NCBI GenBank assembly: GCA_038213005.1
Contig: JBBQTU010000251.1
Coordinates: forward strand, 1-5,475
Direction: 5' to 3'
Length of the DNA stretch: 5,475 nt
From: JBBQTU01 sp038213005
Lineage (GTDB): Bacteria; Planctomycetota; Phycisphaerae; Tepidisphaerales; Tepidisphaeraceae
Shown: piece by piece, positions 1-5,331 of the stretch
Layout: the number at the start of each line of letters is the position of its first letter
Position numbering within the stretch: position 1 is the first letter of the stretch
The notes under the pieces: generated by a model
Databases searched by the model: none
Told to the model about the DNA's origin: nothing
The model's input: only the letters and a program-made list of their open reading frames with translations
Program-made: the position numbers and the translations under genes

Positions 1-1337
1 GAAATGCCTGAGTAGTGGGTGTGGTGGATGTGGTTGTGCGAGATCACGTTGCCGAAGGAGTGGCAGACGATCACGCCGATGGCGGGTTTGAAGATTTCGC
101 CGATGTCGTGGATGTCGTTGTCGGTGATACGGTTGTTGCCGGAGCGGTGGTGTCGCGGCGCGGCGGCATTGGCGCCGTAGATCTTGACGCCGCCGGCGCC
201 GAGGTCGTAGAAGTGGTTGGCGACAATGCGATTGGACATGCAGGCCCGCTGCATGTTGATGGCGTATTGGCCGATCGCGCGGATGGTGAGGTTTTCAAAC
301 GTGCAGTGACGCACGGCGTCGCACTCGATCGTTCCCTCGACGCCGACGGCGGCCTGAGCGTCGGAACCCATCAGGATACCGCTGGGGAGCACATCGTGGT
401 CGGGTACCACGCCGCGGCTCTGCTGCCAGTCGGCATTTTCAAAGCAGAGGCCCCGGAAGGTGAGGTACTCGACATGCCGCTGCGCGTCGGGGTCGCCTTT
501 GAGGATCAGAAACTGCCGGAGTCGGGGGGCGGCGATGGGGGTCTTGTTAAGTTTCTCGCCGGGGAGCGGCAGGTAGTAGACCTTGCCGGCGGCGCGGTCG
601 AGATACCATTGGCCGGGCGTATCGAGGGCTTCAAAGACGTTTTCGAGGCGGTATCTGGCCCACTGGTCACCGTGGCCAAACTTCAGGCAGAACATGGAGC
701 GGTGGGTGGAGGTGAGCCGGCCGGTGGCGCTGTCCCACGATTGCAGGGGCATGCGTTCTTCGATCCAGAAATGGGGGACCAGGGCGTCGATGTCCTGCAG
801 GTTGGTGAATGGCTTCATATCCTGAGTGCGGGTGACGAAGTTGGTGGTGCCTTCAAACAGGGCGGCCTGGCGGGTGATGTCGGGAACGTCGACAATCTCC
901 AGGTTGCCGGTCTTGGGGTAGGTGGTGCGCGGACGGCGATGACCATCGACAAAGAGGGAGCGGAAGTACCATCGCCCGGCCAGGACGTCGGGCAGGTCGG
1001 CGACCCAGGCGGTCATGCCGCTGGCGAGAACCTCGGTGCGCCAGTTGATGATGGGCTGCGAACCATCGAACACCGGCTTCTCGTTGCGATAGGCGGCGTA
1101 GGTGATGGGGCCGGAATCCTCGGGGGTGAAGATTGCGGAACTGGTGACCGGGTAGCGGCCGCCGCGAATGTGGACGGTGAATGGCGACTCCAATTGCGCG
1201 GTGGTTTTGAGTTGGCGGATGCGATCGCGCGCGGCGGTGAGGCTGGCGAGGGGGCCATCGGTGCGGTCCTTGCTTGGGGCCGGGAGCGTGCCGGACCAGG
1301 AGTCATTGCCATCGGGGGAGAGGAACAGTTCACGCAT
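1..1337 (-). CDS. Right-handed parallel beta-helix protein, GH141-like (3' end beyond window)
   Basis: At least 445 residues are read; the gene continues past the left edge. The N-terminus (LFLSPDGNDSWSG, about 4-16, then DGPLASLTAARDRIR, 27-41) is the usual opening of secreted beta-helix proteins that resemble glycoside hydrolase family 141. It is followed by the GGRY/DSGPITYAAY block (59-83), LFVDGHRRPRTTYP (128-141) and WYLDRAAGKVYYLPLPG (244-260). From about 290 on, short coils rich in N, I, H and G appear (CTFENLTIRAIGQYAI, NNRITDNDIHDIG, VISHNHIHHTHYSG), as in pectate-lyase/NosD-type helices. Polysaccharide binding or cleavage is the family inference; no catalytic residue can be assigned. 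The ATG is chosen because AAGGAG lies 9 bases upstream. No signal peptide follows it, which is odd for this family. Its first bases overlap the end of the Nudix gene, so coupled translation is likely. Confidence 0.85.
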   Translation of the reverse strand, partial: MRELFLSPDGNDSWSGTLPAPSKDRTDGPLASLTAARDRIRQLKTTAQLESPFTVHIRGGRYPVTSSAIFTPEDSGPITYAAYRNEKPVFDGSQPIINWRTEVLASGMTAWVADLPDVLAGRWYFRSLFVDGHRRPRTTYPKTGNLEIVDVPDITRQAALFEGTTNFVTRTQDMKPFTNLQDIDALVPHFWIEERMPLQSWDSATGRLTSTHRSMFCLKFGHGDQWARYRLENVFEALDTPGQWYLDRAAGKVYYLPLPGEKLNKTPIAAPRLRQFLILKGDPDAQRHVEYLTFRGLCFENADWQQSRGVVPDHDVLPSGILMGSDAQAAVGVEGTIECDAVRHCTFENLTIRAIGQYAINMQRACMSNRIVANHFYDLGAGGVKIYGANAAAPRHHRSGNNRITDNDIHDIGEIFKPAIGVIVCHSFGNVISHNHIHHTHYSGI

Positions 1338-1863
1338 TGCGGGGGTCTCCTTCACGGAAATAGAGTTGCAGGGTCTGGCGGGTTGTGGGAAACGCGATTT
1401 CGTTCATGTCGATCTCGCTCGGGGCGAGGAAGCAGAGGCTTTGGACCTCATCCTGGGCGGCCAGCGGCGCGAGGGACTGGACGGTGCAGACGAAATAGAG
1501 GTCTTCGGTGGGGTAGGTGACGCCTTTGTATTCGTAGCGATTGGGGAACGAGCAGAGGTAGCGCAGGGAGGCGACTTCGAGGTTGACCTCTTCGCGGACT
1601 TCGCGGGCGACGGCATGCTCGGCCGACTCGCCGGCGTCGATGAATCCGCCGGGCAGGGCGAGCTTGCCCTTGGCCGGGTCGCGATCGCGGCGGAGCAGGA
1701 GGATGCGGCCTTGCGGGTCGGCGATGATGGCGCCGGCGGCGGCGGCGACGTTGAAGAACAGGACGAAGTCGCAGGCGTGGCAGCGGATGGCCTTGGCGTC
1801 CAGGACGGTGACGCCGGCTTGGCCACAGCGCGGGCAGAATCGGATGAGTTCTGGAATGCTCAC
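1330..1863 (-). CDS. Nudix hydrolase with N-terminal zinc ribbon
   Basis: A 177-residue protein starting at GTG. An N-terminal zinc ribbon (C10-P-R-C13 and C28-H-A-C31) is followed by a Nudix fold. The Nudix box at about 73-95 reads G-x5-E-x7-R-E-V-x-E-E, with Asn where the last Gly usually stands. The REVREE glutamates that bind the divalent metal are present. The family hydrolyses nucleoside diphosphates linked to another group; the substrate cannot be told here. The NudC signature after the box (SQPWPFP) is absent and the protein is shorter than NudC, so it is not called NADH pyrophosphatase. An in-frame ATG at 1941 would add 26 residues (rich in Pro, starting MKTCTSALGPPP), but it has no ribosome binding site and the DNA there looks non-coding, so the GTG with weak ACAGG 8 bases upstream is preferred. 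The stop overlaps the beta-helix start (ATGCGTGA). Confidence 0.85.
   Translation of the reverse strand: MSIPELIRFCPRCGQAGVTVLDAKAIRCHACDFVLFFNVAAAAGAIIADPQGRILLLRRDRDPAKGKLALPGGFIDAGESAEHAVAREVREEVNLEVASLRYLCSFPNRYEYKGVTYPTEDLYFVCTVQSLAPLAAQDEVQSLCFLAPSEIDMNEIAFPTTRQTLQLYFREGDPRNA
1347..1352 (-). promoter_or_regulatory. Ribosome binding site of the beta-helix gene
   Basis: AAGGAG on the minus strand lies 9 bases before the ATG at 1337. It sits inside the last codons of the Nudix gene. It fixes the start of the beta-helix gene and rules out the need for the in-frame GTG six codons earlier, which has no comparable site. Confidence 0.7.
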
Positions 1864-1961
1864 GGTGTAAACCTGTAGCCGGAAGGGGGCCAAGGGGCAA
1901 GGGTTCGGCGGCGGTCCGAGGGCAGATGTGCAGGTTTTCATGGGAGGGGGTGGGGACTCTC
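1864..1961. other. G-rich gene-free stretch upstream of the Nudix gene
   Basis: The plus strand holds runs GGGGG, GGGG and GGG near 1886-1905, then GGG-A-GGGGG-T-GGGG at 1942-1955. Each cluster has only three runs of three or more G, so neither is a complete quadruplex motif. The second cluster resembles the G tract at 4145-4164. No promoter for the Nudix gene was recognised. Confidence 0.35.
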
Positions 1962-1970
1962 ATGGATAGC

Positions 1971-2015
1971 CTACCGCTCTTGCCGGGTTGGCGGGAACGG
2001 TATTTCGTTCACTTC
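1971..2015 (-). pseudogene. Possible relic of a Nudix gene 3' end
   Basis: Read on the minus strand from 2015, the frame gives EVNEIPFPPTRQER and then a stop. The intact Nudix protein ends with DMNEIAFPTTRQTL before its last residues. The 12 aligned codons (1980-2015 against 1375-1410) share 27 of 36 bases without a gap. Eight residues are identical, and several of the base differences are at synonymous third positions (ATC/ATA, CGC/CGG, CAG/CAA). That pattern suggests protein-level kinship, not chance. Higher up (2016-2105) the frame shows no further likeness, and the CGCGGAT palindrome begins there. The match is short, so this remains tentative. Confidence 0.35.
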
Positions 2016-2104
2016 AGTAGCCGCCTGATCACCAACCGCACCGGTGCGCCCTATAACGTCCTGGAGTGTTCGCAGCGTGGGCAGACCACTCGGGAAAGAA
2101 TCTA

Positions 2105-2173
2105 ACCGCGGATGACGCGGATTCACGCGGATAGGAAACGCATTTATCCGCGTTCATCTGCGCCATCCGCGGT
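2105..2173. repeat. CGCGGAT palindromic repeat element
   Basis: Two 29-base arms (2105-2133 and 2145-2173) are inverted copies matching at 25 of 29 positions around an 11-base loop. The left arm itself is made of three CGCGGAT units at 2107, 2116 and 2126, spaced 9 and 10 bases. Palindromes of this kind are known to me as scattered intergenic repeats in Planctomycetota and Verrucomicrobiota genomes. It lies about 87 bases after the methyltransferase stop and could form a stable hairpin in that transcript. No T tract follows, so it is not called a terminator. Between it and the methyltransferase stop (2174-2259) nothing was recognised. Confidence 0.75.
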
Positions 2174-2259
2174 CAAAATCTTGTTGGCCTGCTGCTCGGC
2201 GAGGACAGGAATCCCGTGCGGGCGGTGCGGGTTTGCCAGCGGGTGTGGAGGATGCCTGA

Positions 2260-3147
2260 TCACGCCTTGGGTTTTCTGAAGGCCTGATGGCCCCAGAGCC
2301 AGTCGTCTTTCCAGCATTCTTTGAAGCCGAGTTGTTCGAGTCGGGCGAACATCGGAGCGAAATCCCGGGCGATGTGCGAGGGGCGGTCGTCGCTGGGCTC
2401 GGCGCTGAATCGTCCGAAGAGAATTCCGCCCGGCCGCAGGGCAAACGCGAGCGGGTCGATGTGCTCTTCGGGTTGGGCGATATGCTCGAAAACATCCATC
2501 GCCGTGATGAAATCACAGGATTCGCGGGGGATGGAGGTGGTTTTGAGGTCGAGGTAGGTGGCGGACAGGCCGCGCGCCTCGAGGCGGCGCTTGGAAAAAT
2601 TAAGCAGCGTCGAGCTGATGTCGGCCAGGGCGATGCTCAGGCCATGGCGCGCGAAGAGGACGGCTCCCGCTCCGACGCCGGCGCCGAAATCCAGCGAGGC
2701 CTTGCAGCCGTGCTGCAGGGCAAGGTGCAGCGCGGTGACATAGGCCAGCGGCGATTGGTCTTCCGCCAGGGTGTGCCACCACATGAGTTCATAGATGTAG
2801 TGGGCGCTCTGGTCGTAGTACTTGACGACCGACTGCGGGTTGTCCTCCTCGAAGCAGGCCTCCCAGTCCTCTTTCATCTGGACCACGGCGTTGCGGCATC
2901 GCTGCTCAATGACGGCGAGGTCCTCGTTGCCTTCGAGGCGACCGAGTTCGCGGCAGAGACTGTGTTTCAAATCCGTCTCGCCGGGTAGAAGCAGGGCATC
3001 GGCCCAGACCGCGGCGTAAGCGCCGATCCATTCCTGCTGGCGCTGGTAGGCCTGATCTTTCGTCAGGCGTCCACCTTCAGCGTCTGCCCAGAGGGATTTG
3101 AGCCGGGAGGGGACGAGAGATTCGTTGAGGATCGTATTTACGTTCAT
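2260..3147 (-). CDS. Class I SAM-dependent methyltransferase
   Basis: A 295-residue cytosolic protein. Residues 1-145 are mostly helical with no domain that I recognise (KDQAYQRQQEWIGAYAAVWAD; YYDQSAHYIYELMWWHTL near 110-127). The Rossmann methyltransferase core follows: motif I LDFGAGVGAGA (152-162), the acidic end of strand 2 in ALADIS (173-178), YLDL (198-201), motif IV region CDFITAMDVFEHI (211-223) and the LRPGG loop (237-241). This is the layout of the Methyltransf_11/23 type. The substrate is unknown; such proteins often act on small molecules, lipids or sugars. It starts at ATG 3147; the ribosome binding site is weak (GGAA, about 8 bases upstream). A promoter is visible upstream, so it is probably transcribed alone or at the head of a unit reaching the Nudix gene. 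The catalytic core is intact. Confidence 0.85.
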   Translation of the reverse strand: MNVNTILNESLVPSRLKSLWADAEGGRLTKDQAYQRQQEWIGAYAAVWADALLLPGETDLKHSLCRELGRLEGNEDLAVIEQRCRNAVVQMKEDWEACFEEDNPQSVVKYYDQSAHYIYELMWWHTLAEDQSPLAYVTALHLALQHGCKASLDFGAGVGAGAVLFARHGLSIALADISSTLLNFSKRRLEARGLSATYLDLKTTSIPRESCDFITAMDVFEHIAQPEEHIDPLAFALRPGGILFGRFSAEPSDDRPSHIARDFAPMFARLEQLGFKECWKDDWLWGHQAFRKPKA

Positions 3148-3191
3148 GCTTCAGTTCCGAAATAGGGGGTGACGTCGCGCTTTACCGAGAC

Positions 3192-3219
3192 AATGTACCG
3201 CGTGGCTTGGCACGGTCAA
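3192..3219 (-). promoter_or_regulatory. Possible sigma70-type promoter of the methyltransferase gene
   Basis: Minus strand TTGACC (3219-3214), a 16-base spacer, and TACATT (3197-3192). The predicted RNA start is near 3185, giving a leader of about 38 bases before the ATG at 3147. It lies in the gene-free gap 3148-3360, where I see no other signal. The -35 matches five of six consensus bases and the -10 four of six. Confidence 0.45.
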
Positions 3220-3360
3220 GAATTCGACGACGGCGAGTGGTGGCCTGCGCGTCTGATCTGAATGAACGATCCCTCAGCGCGACACCGCGCGGAGGTGGTT
3301 GCAGGTACGGTTGCCACAACTCACCGGGTTATTCCCCAAAGCAGTGATTTTTCTCTCGCA

Positions 3361-3858
3361 TCACCGGAAATTGGTGAACTGCAGCGGGATGGCGGGGGGA
3401 TTGGTGCGGAGATACTGCATCACCGCCTGAAGGTCGTCCTTCTTGCTCCCGCTGACGCGAAGCGATTCGCCCTGGATGGAGGCGTTGACCTTTAACTTCA
3501 GGTCCTTAATGGCTTTCTGAATCGACTTGGCCGTCTCCTTGTCGATTCCGCTCTTGAGCTTATAGACCTGGCGTACGGTCTTGTGGGTGGCCTGTTCAAC
3601 CTTCTGGGGGTCCAGGACGCGGGAGTCCACGCCACGCTTGATCATTCTGGCAACCAGCACGCTGCGGACGGCTTCCAGTTGCGGCTCGGCGTCGGCGGTG
3701 AATTTCAGTTCCTTGGCCTTGCGATCAAACTCCAGGGAGGCGGCCGACCCTTTGAAGTCGTATCGCGTGGCGATCTCCTTTACCGCCTGGTTCACGGCAT
3801 TGTCCAGTTCCTGCAGGTCGATCTCCGAACTGATATCAAATGATGAGTCTTGTGCCAT
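3361..3858 (-). CDS. yajQ: YajQ family nucleotide-binding protein
   Basis: A 165-residue protein, close to the 163 residues of E. coli YajQ and aligned over its full length. Hallmarks are SFDISSEIDLQELDNAVNQ near the start, KEIATRYDFKGS (about 27-38), GIDKETAKSIQKAIKDLKLKV (104-124), ASIQGESLRVSGSKKDDLQAV (126-146) and the terminal PLQFTNFR. The family has two ferredoxin-like domains and is cytosolic. Members bind cyclic di-GMP and other nucleotides, and in Xanthomonas one member acts with a transcription regulator; the role here is not known. The ATG has GGAG 8 bases upstream (3870-3867). A TATAAC box and a GC-rich hairpin lie just above it. No gene is close enough downstream to form an operon: the methyltransferase starts 213 bases on, with its own promoter candidate. 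Confidence 0.96.
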   Translation of the reverse strand: MAQDSSFDISSEIDLQELDNAVNQAVKEIATRYDFKGSAASLEFDRKAKELKFTADAEPQLEAVRSVLVARMIKRGVDSRVLDPQKVEQATHKTVRQVYKLKSGIDKETAKSIQKAIKDLKLKVNASIQGESLRVSGSKKDDLQAVMQYLRTNPPAIPLQFTNFR

Positions 3859-3878
3859 AGTGCATTCTCCGGCCGTCA

Positions 3879-3908
3879 GTTATAGCGTTGCGAGCGGCCG
3901 CTGGCCAA
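3879..3908 (-). promoter_or_regulatory. Possible yajQ promoter
   Basis: Minus strand TTGGCC (3908-3903), an 18-base spacer, and TATAAC (3884-3879). The expected RNA start near 3872 would place the GGAG ribosome binding site (3870-3867) almost at the 5' end, giving a very short leader. That is unusual, so a start further upstream is possible. Confidence 0.4.
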
Positions 3909-3943
3909 CCCATGGCTCGATCGGGCGTAGACTGCCCGTCTTT

Positions 3944-3970
3944 CCGGGTCTTGTCGTTTTGCAGACCCGG
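3944..3970. repeat. GC-rich stem-loop upstream of yajQ
   Basis: CCGGGTCT (3944-3951) and AGACCCGG (3963-3970) form a perfect 8-bp stem with an 11-base loop. On the minus strand it follows the vsr relic and precedes the yajQ promoter candidate. It could end read-through transcripts, but no T tract follows on either strand. Confidence 0.45.
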
Positions 3971-4131
3971 CCAGGGGCGGCAGATTGTCGTCTGTGGCAT
4001 AAGGACGAGGAATTGCGCCAGTGGAAGAGCGGGGCCGACTTCGGTGGGCCAGCTTGGTCACTCGCCCGCCGCCGTCCGTTTTTTGCCCTCCTGTCTTCGA
4101 TGACTTACGTGCGATGGAAGGGGCAAGATGC

Positions 4132-4173
4132 GCATGATCTTTAAGGGTGGGGGAGGGGGTCGGGAGATCATGC
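4132..4173. repeat. Inverted repeat enclosing a G-quadruplex-type tract
   Basis: GCATGATCT (4132-4140) and AGATCATGC (4165-4173) are perfect 9-bp inverted copies. The 24 bases between hold G3-T-G5-A-G5-TC-G3 (4145-4164) on the plus strand, which satisfies the usual four-run quadruplex rule with very short loops. The element ends 5 bases from the point where Vsr homology stops. The plus-strand bases before it (4090-4131) resemble intergenic repeat DNA that I recall from Verrucomicrobia, but that is memory only. Confidence 0.6.
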
Positions 4174-4542
4174 TTCACAAGTTGTACAGCGACAAACTCG
4201 TCGCGACGCTGGTTCCGTTCGAACTCCGCCGCCCAATACGCCCGGCGCGACGCCGGAGTGGATCGCCCGGCCTTGCAGTGATGCCGGTGCCAGAAGCAAC
4301 CGTGGACTTTGATGATCTTCCGCCGTGCCGCCAAGACGATATCCGGGAAACCGGGCAGAGATCGCACGTGAAGCCGGTAGCGATACCCGAGCGAATAGAC
4401 CAGTTTCCGGACAATCATCTCCGGCCGCGTGTCCACGCTTCTCACTGCCGCCATGACTCTTGATCGCTCGAGCTTGCTGAAAGTGTCGGCCATTGCTGTA
4501 CCGAATTTGGGTCCATTCCATCCGGCTGCGACAATGCGCCCC

Positions 4543-4812
4543 ATGACATATATCCAGCGCCTCGATCTTACCGCAGACTTCCTCGAATGGACGGGCGGAT
4601 GCTCCCCGGAAACCACGGCCGAGATCGACGTCTATCTTAAGACGTCCATGCCCTTCGACTACGACAAAGGCGCGGCCTGTGCGGTTCTCTTGCGTCTCAT
4701 GCGCCGGGCAGCCCAGGCCGAAAGGCGATGCGCCGGCGATGACTCAGCCACTCATTTCACGACGATCTTTATGCCGGGCGTCCCGACCTTGGCCACCCAT
4801 CGCTCATTGTAA
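4543..4812 (+). CDS. Small protein of unknown function
   Basis: An 89-residue frame, divergent from vsr with only 49 bases between the two ATGs. I do not recognise it. The first 60 residues look like a real folded protein: LTADFLEWTGGCSPETTAEI, then DYDKGAACAVLLRLMRRAAQ, an amphipathic helix-like end. Codon third positions are mostly G or C there, as in the neighbours. The last 20 or so residues overlap the end of the DUF4928-like gene on the other strand and may be run-on after a lost stop. There is no clear ribosome binding site. It could be a small accessory gene of the old restriction-modification island or a remnant. Confidence 0.5.
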   Translation: MTYIQRLDLTADFLEWTGGCSPETTAEIDVYLKTSMPFDYDKGAACAVLLRLMRRAAQAERRCAGDDSATHFTTIFMPGVPTLATHRSL

Positions 4813-5130
4813 AGCTTGAACAGCATCTCAAGTTGCAAGGCCTTGCCCTTGGCCGAGAAGGCACCCAGTTCGGTCACGTTTTGCCCTACGAAGGCCTCGA
4901 CCGAATGCACGATGACCCGCCGACTATCCACGTCTTCCAGTTTTTCCAGTTCAGTCCTCCATGTCTGGGCGCGATCGGCTCGCGTGAGCAGCCACACTTC
5001 CGTGTCGTTGTTCCTGTAGAGCCTCGGCTATTTGAGAGAGATGTTTTTCATCCGGCAGGCCCAACGCAATCTCAATTACTGCGTTGCCAACTTCGAAATC
5101 GCCAGCCCTTGCCTTCGCATCGGGAAAGTT
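4752..5130 (-). pseudogene. DUF4928-like protein remnant, frameshifted and lacking its N-terminus
   Basis: Two minus-strand frames join into one C-terminal domain. The upstream frame gives DAKARAGDFEVGNAVIEIAL, then GLPDEKHLSQIAEAL. Just below it another frame gives NNDTEVWLLTRADRAQTWR, VIVHSVEAFVGQNVTELGAF, KALQLEMLFKLYNERWV and the end GIKIVVK. The GDF-x-G-NAVIEI strand and the FV-x-x-N-x-x-ELG-x-F and YNE blocks resemble the C-terminal part of DUF4928 proteins, recalled from memory as roughly 300 residues long and encoded beside cytosine methyltransferases and vsr. A restriction-related role is therefore inferred. One extra base, or two lost, is needed near 5005-5030. Above about 5130 the frame enters the AAAAGGTGACA repeats, so the first part of the gene is gone. 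The truncated vsr lies beyond, in the same orientation. Confidence 0.55.
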
Positions 5131-5304
5131 AAAAGGTGACAGGAAGAAAGAAAAGGTGGAAAGAAAAGGTGACATCCCAGGAAAGATGGAAAGAAAAGGT
5201 GACATCCCACATTGATTGAGGGAAAGAAAAGGTGACATCCCACATTGATTGAGATATTGGGAAAAGTTAAAAGGTGACATCCCACATTGATTGAGATATT
5301 GGGA
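5127..5304. repeat. Cluster of AAAAGGTGACATCCCACATT repeats
   Basis: AAAAGGTG occurs six times (5131, 5151, 5164, 5194, 5227, 5269), often after GAAAG. GGTGACATCCCA follows at 5168, 5198, 5231 and 5273. The copies at 5227-5262 and 5269-5304 are identical over 36 bases and continue through CATTGATTGAG and ATATTGGGA. The AAAGGTGACA core resembles the REP-like hairpin units that in many bacteria are moved by RAYT (IS200-type) transposases; no transposase is visible here. The cluster replaces the N-terminal part of the DUF4928-like gene. Confidence 0.85.
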
Positions 5305-5331
5305 TCGTGAAACAATGTGGGATGTCACCTT
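5271..5331. repeat. 19-bp perfect inverted repeat closing the repeat cluster
   Basis: AAGGTGACATCCCACATTG (5271-5289) is matched by its exact reverse complement at 5313-5331 with a 23-base spacer. The right arm is the only copy of the unit in inverted orientation and marks the boundary between the repeats and the following unique DNA. Confidence 0.85.

Larger units (their letters stand above)
3876..4493 (-). pseudogene. vsr: Very-short-patch-repair endonuclease, C-terminally truncated
   Basis: Vsr nicks DNA 5' of the T in T:G mismatches left by deamination of 5-methylcytosine, and normally travels with a Dcm-type methyltransferase. Counted from ATG 4493, the residues fall on E. coli Vsr numbers: PD51 in LPGFPDIVL, H64, C66, W68, H69, H71 and C73 in VHGCFWHRHHC. 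The N-terminal RSRVMAAVRSVDTRPE helix and RRAYWAAEFERNQRRD are also present. Family likeness stops after residue 105 (about 4178). The GWRVLxxWEC block is missing, and with it the fourth zinc ligand, Cys117 in E. coli, and about 50 residues in all. The frame then runs on for 100 residues of unrelated, low-quality sequence to a stop at 3876. No other frame holds the lost part. The site 4132-4173 lies at the break. An upstream GTG at 4616 is in frame but adds nothing Vsr-like. The gene is most likely dead. Confidence 0.8.

Noticed and set aside
15..1520. Long plus-strand open frame of 501 codons
   Set aside because: It lies antisense to the beta-helix and Nudix genes, whose motifs are clear. 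High GC leaves the opposite strand free of stops; the product is a Gly/Val/Asp-rich string with no family features.
1962..2105. Plus-strand frame of 47 codons starting MDSLPLLPGWRERYF
   Set aside because: It has a G-rich stretch before its ATG, but it covers the Nudix-like relic on the other strand and ends at the first base of the CGCGGAT palindrome. Better explained as a shadow.
2105..2173. Rho-independent terminator of the methyltransferase gene
   Set aside because: The hairpin is long and imperfect and no T-rich tract follows it on the minus strand.
2287..2988. Plus-strand open frame of 233 codons
   Set aside because: It is antisense to the methyltransferase, which has all its motifs in the minus frame.
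5131..5304. CRISPR array
   Set aside because: The units are irregular in length (13 to 42 bases apart), there are no distinct spacers of even size, and no cas gene is present.
5076..5315. Repeat protein with NQCGMSPF units
   Set aside because: It is the translation of the AAAAGGTGACATCCCACATT DNA repeats. The residues follow from the DNA unit and nothing resembles a known repeat protein.
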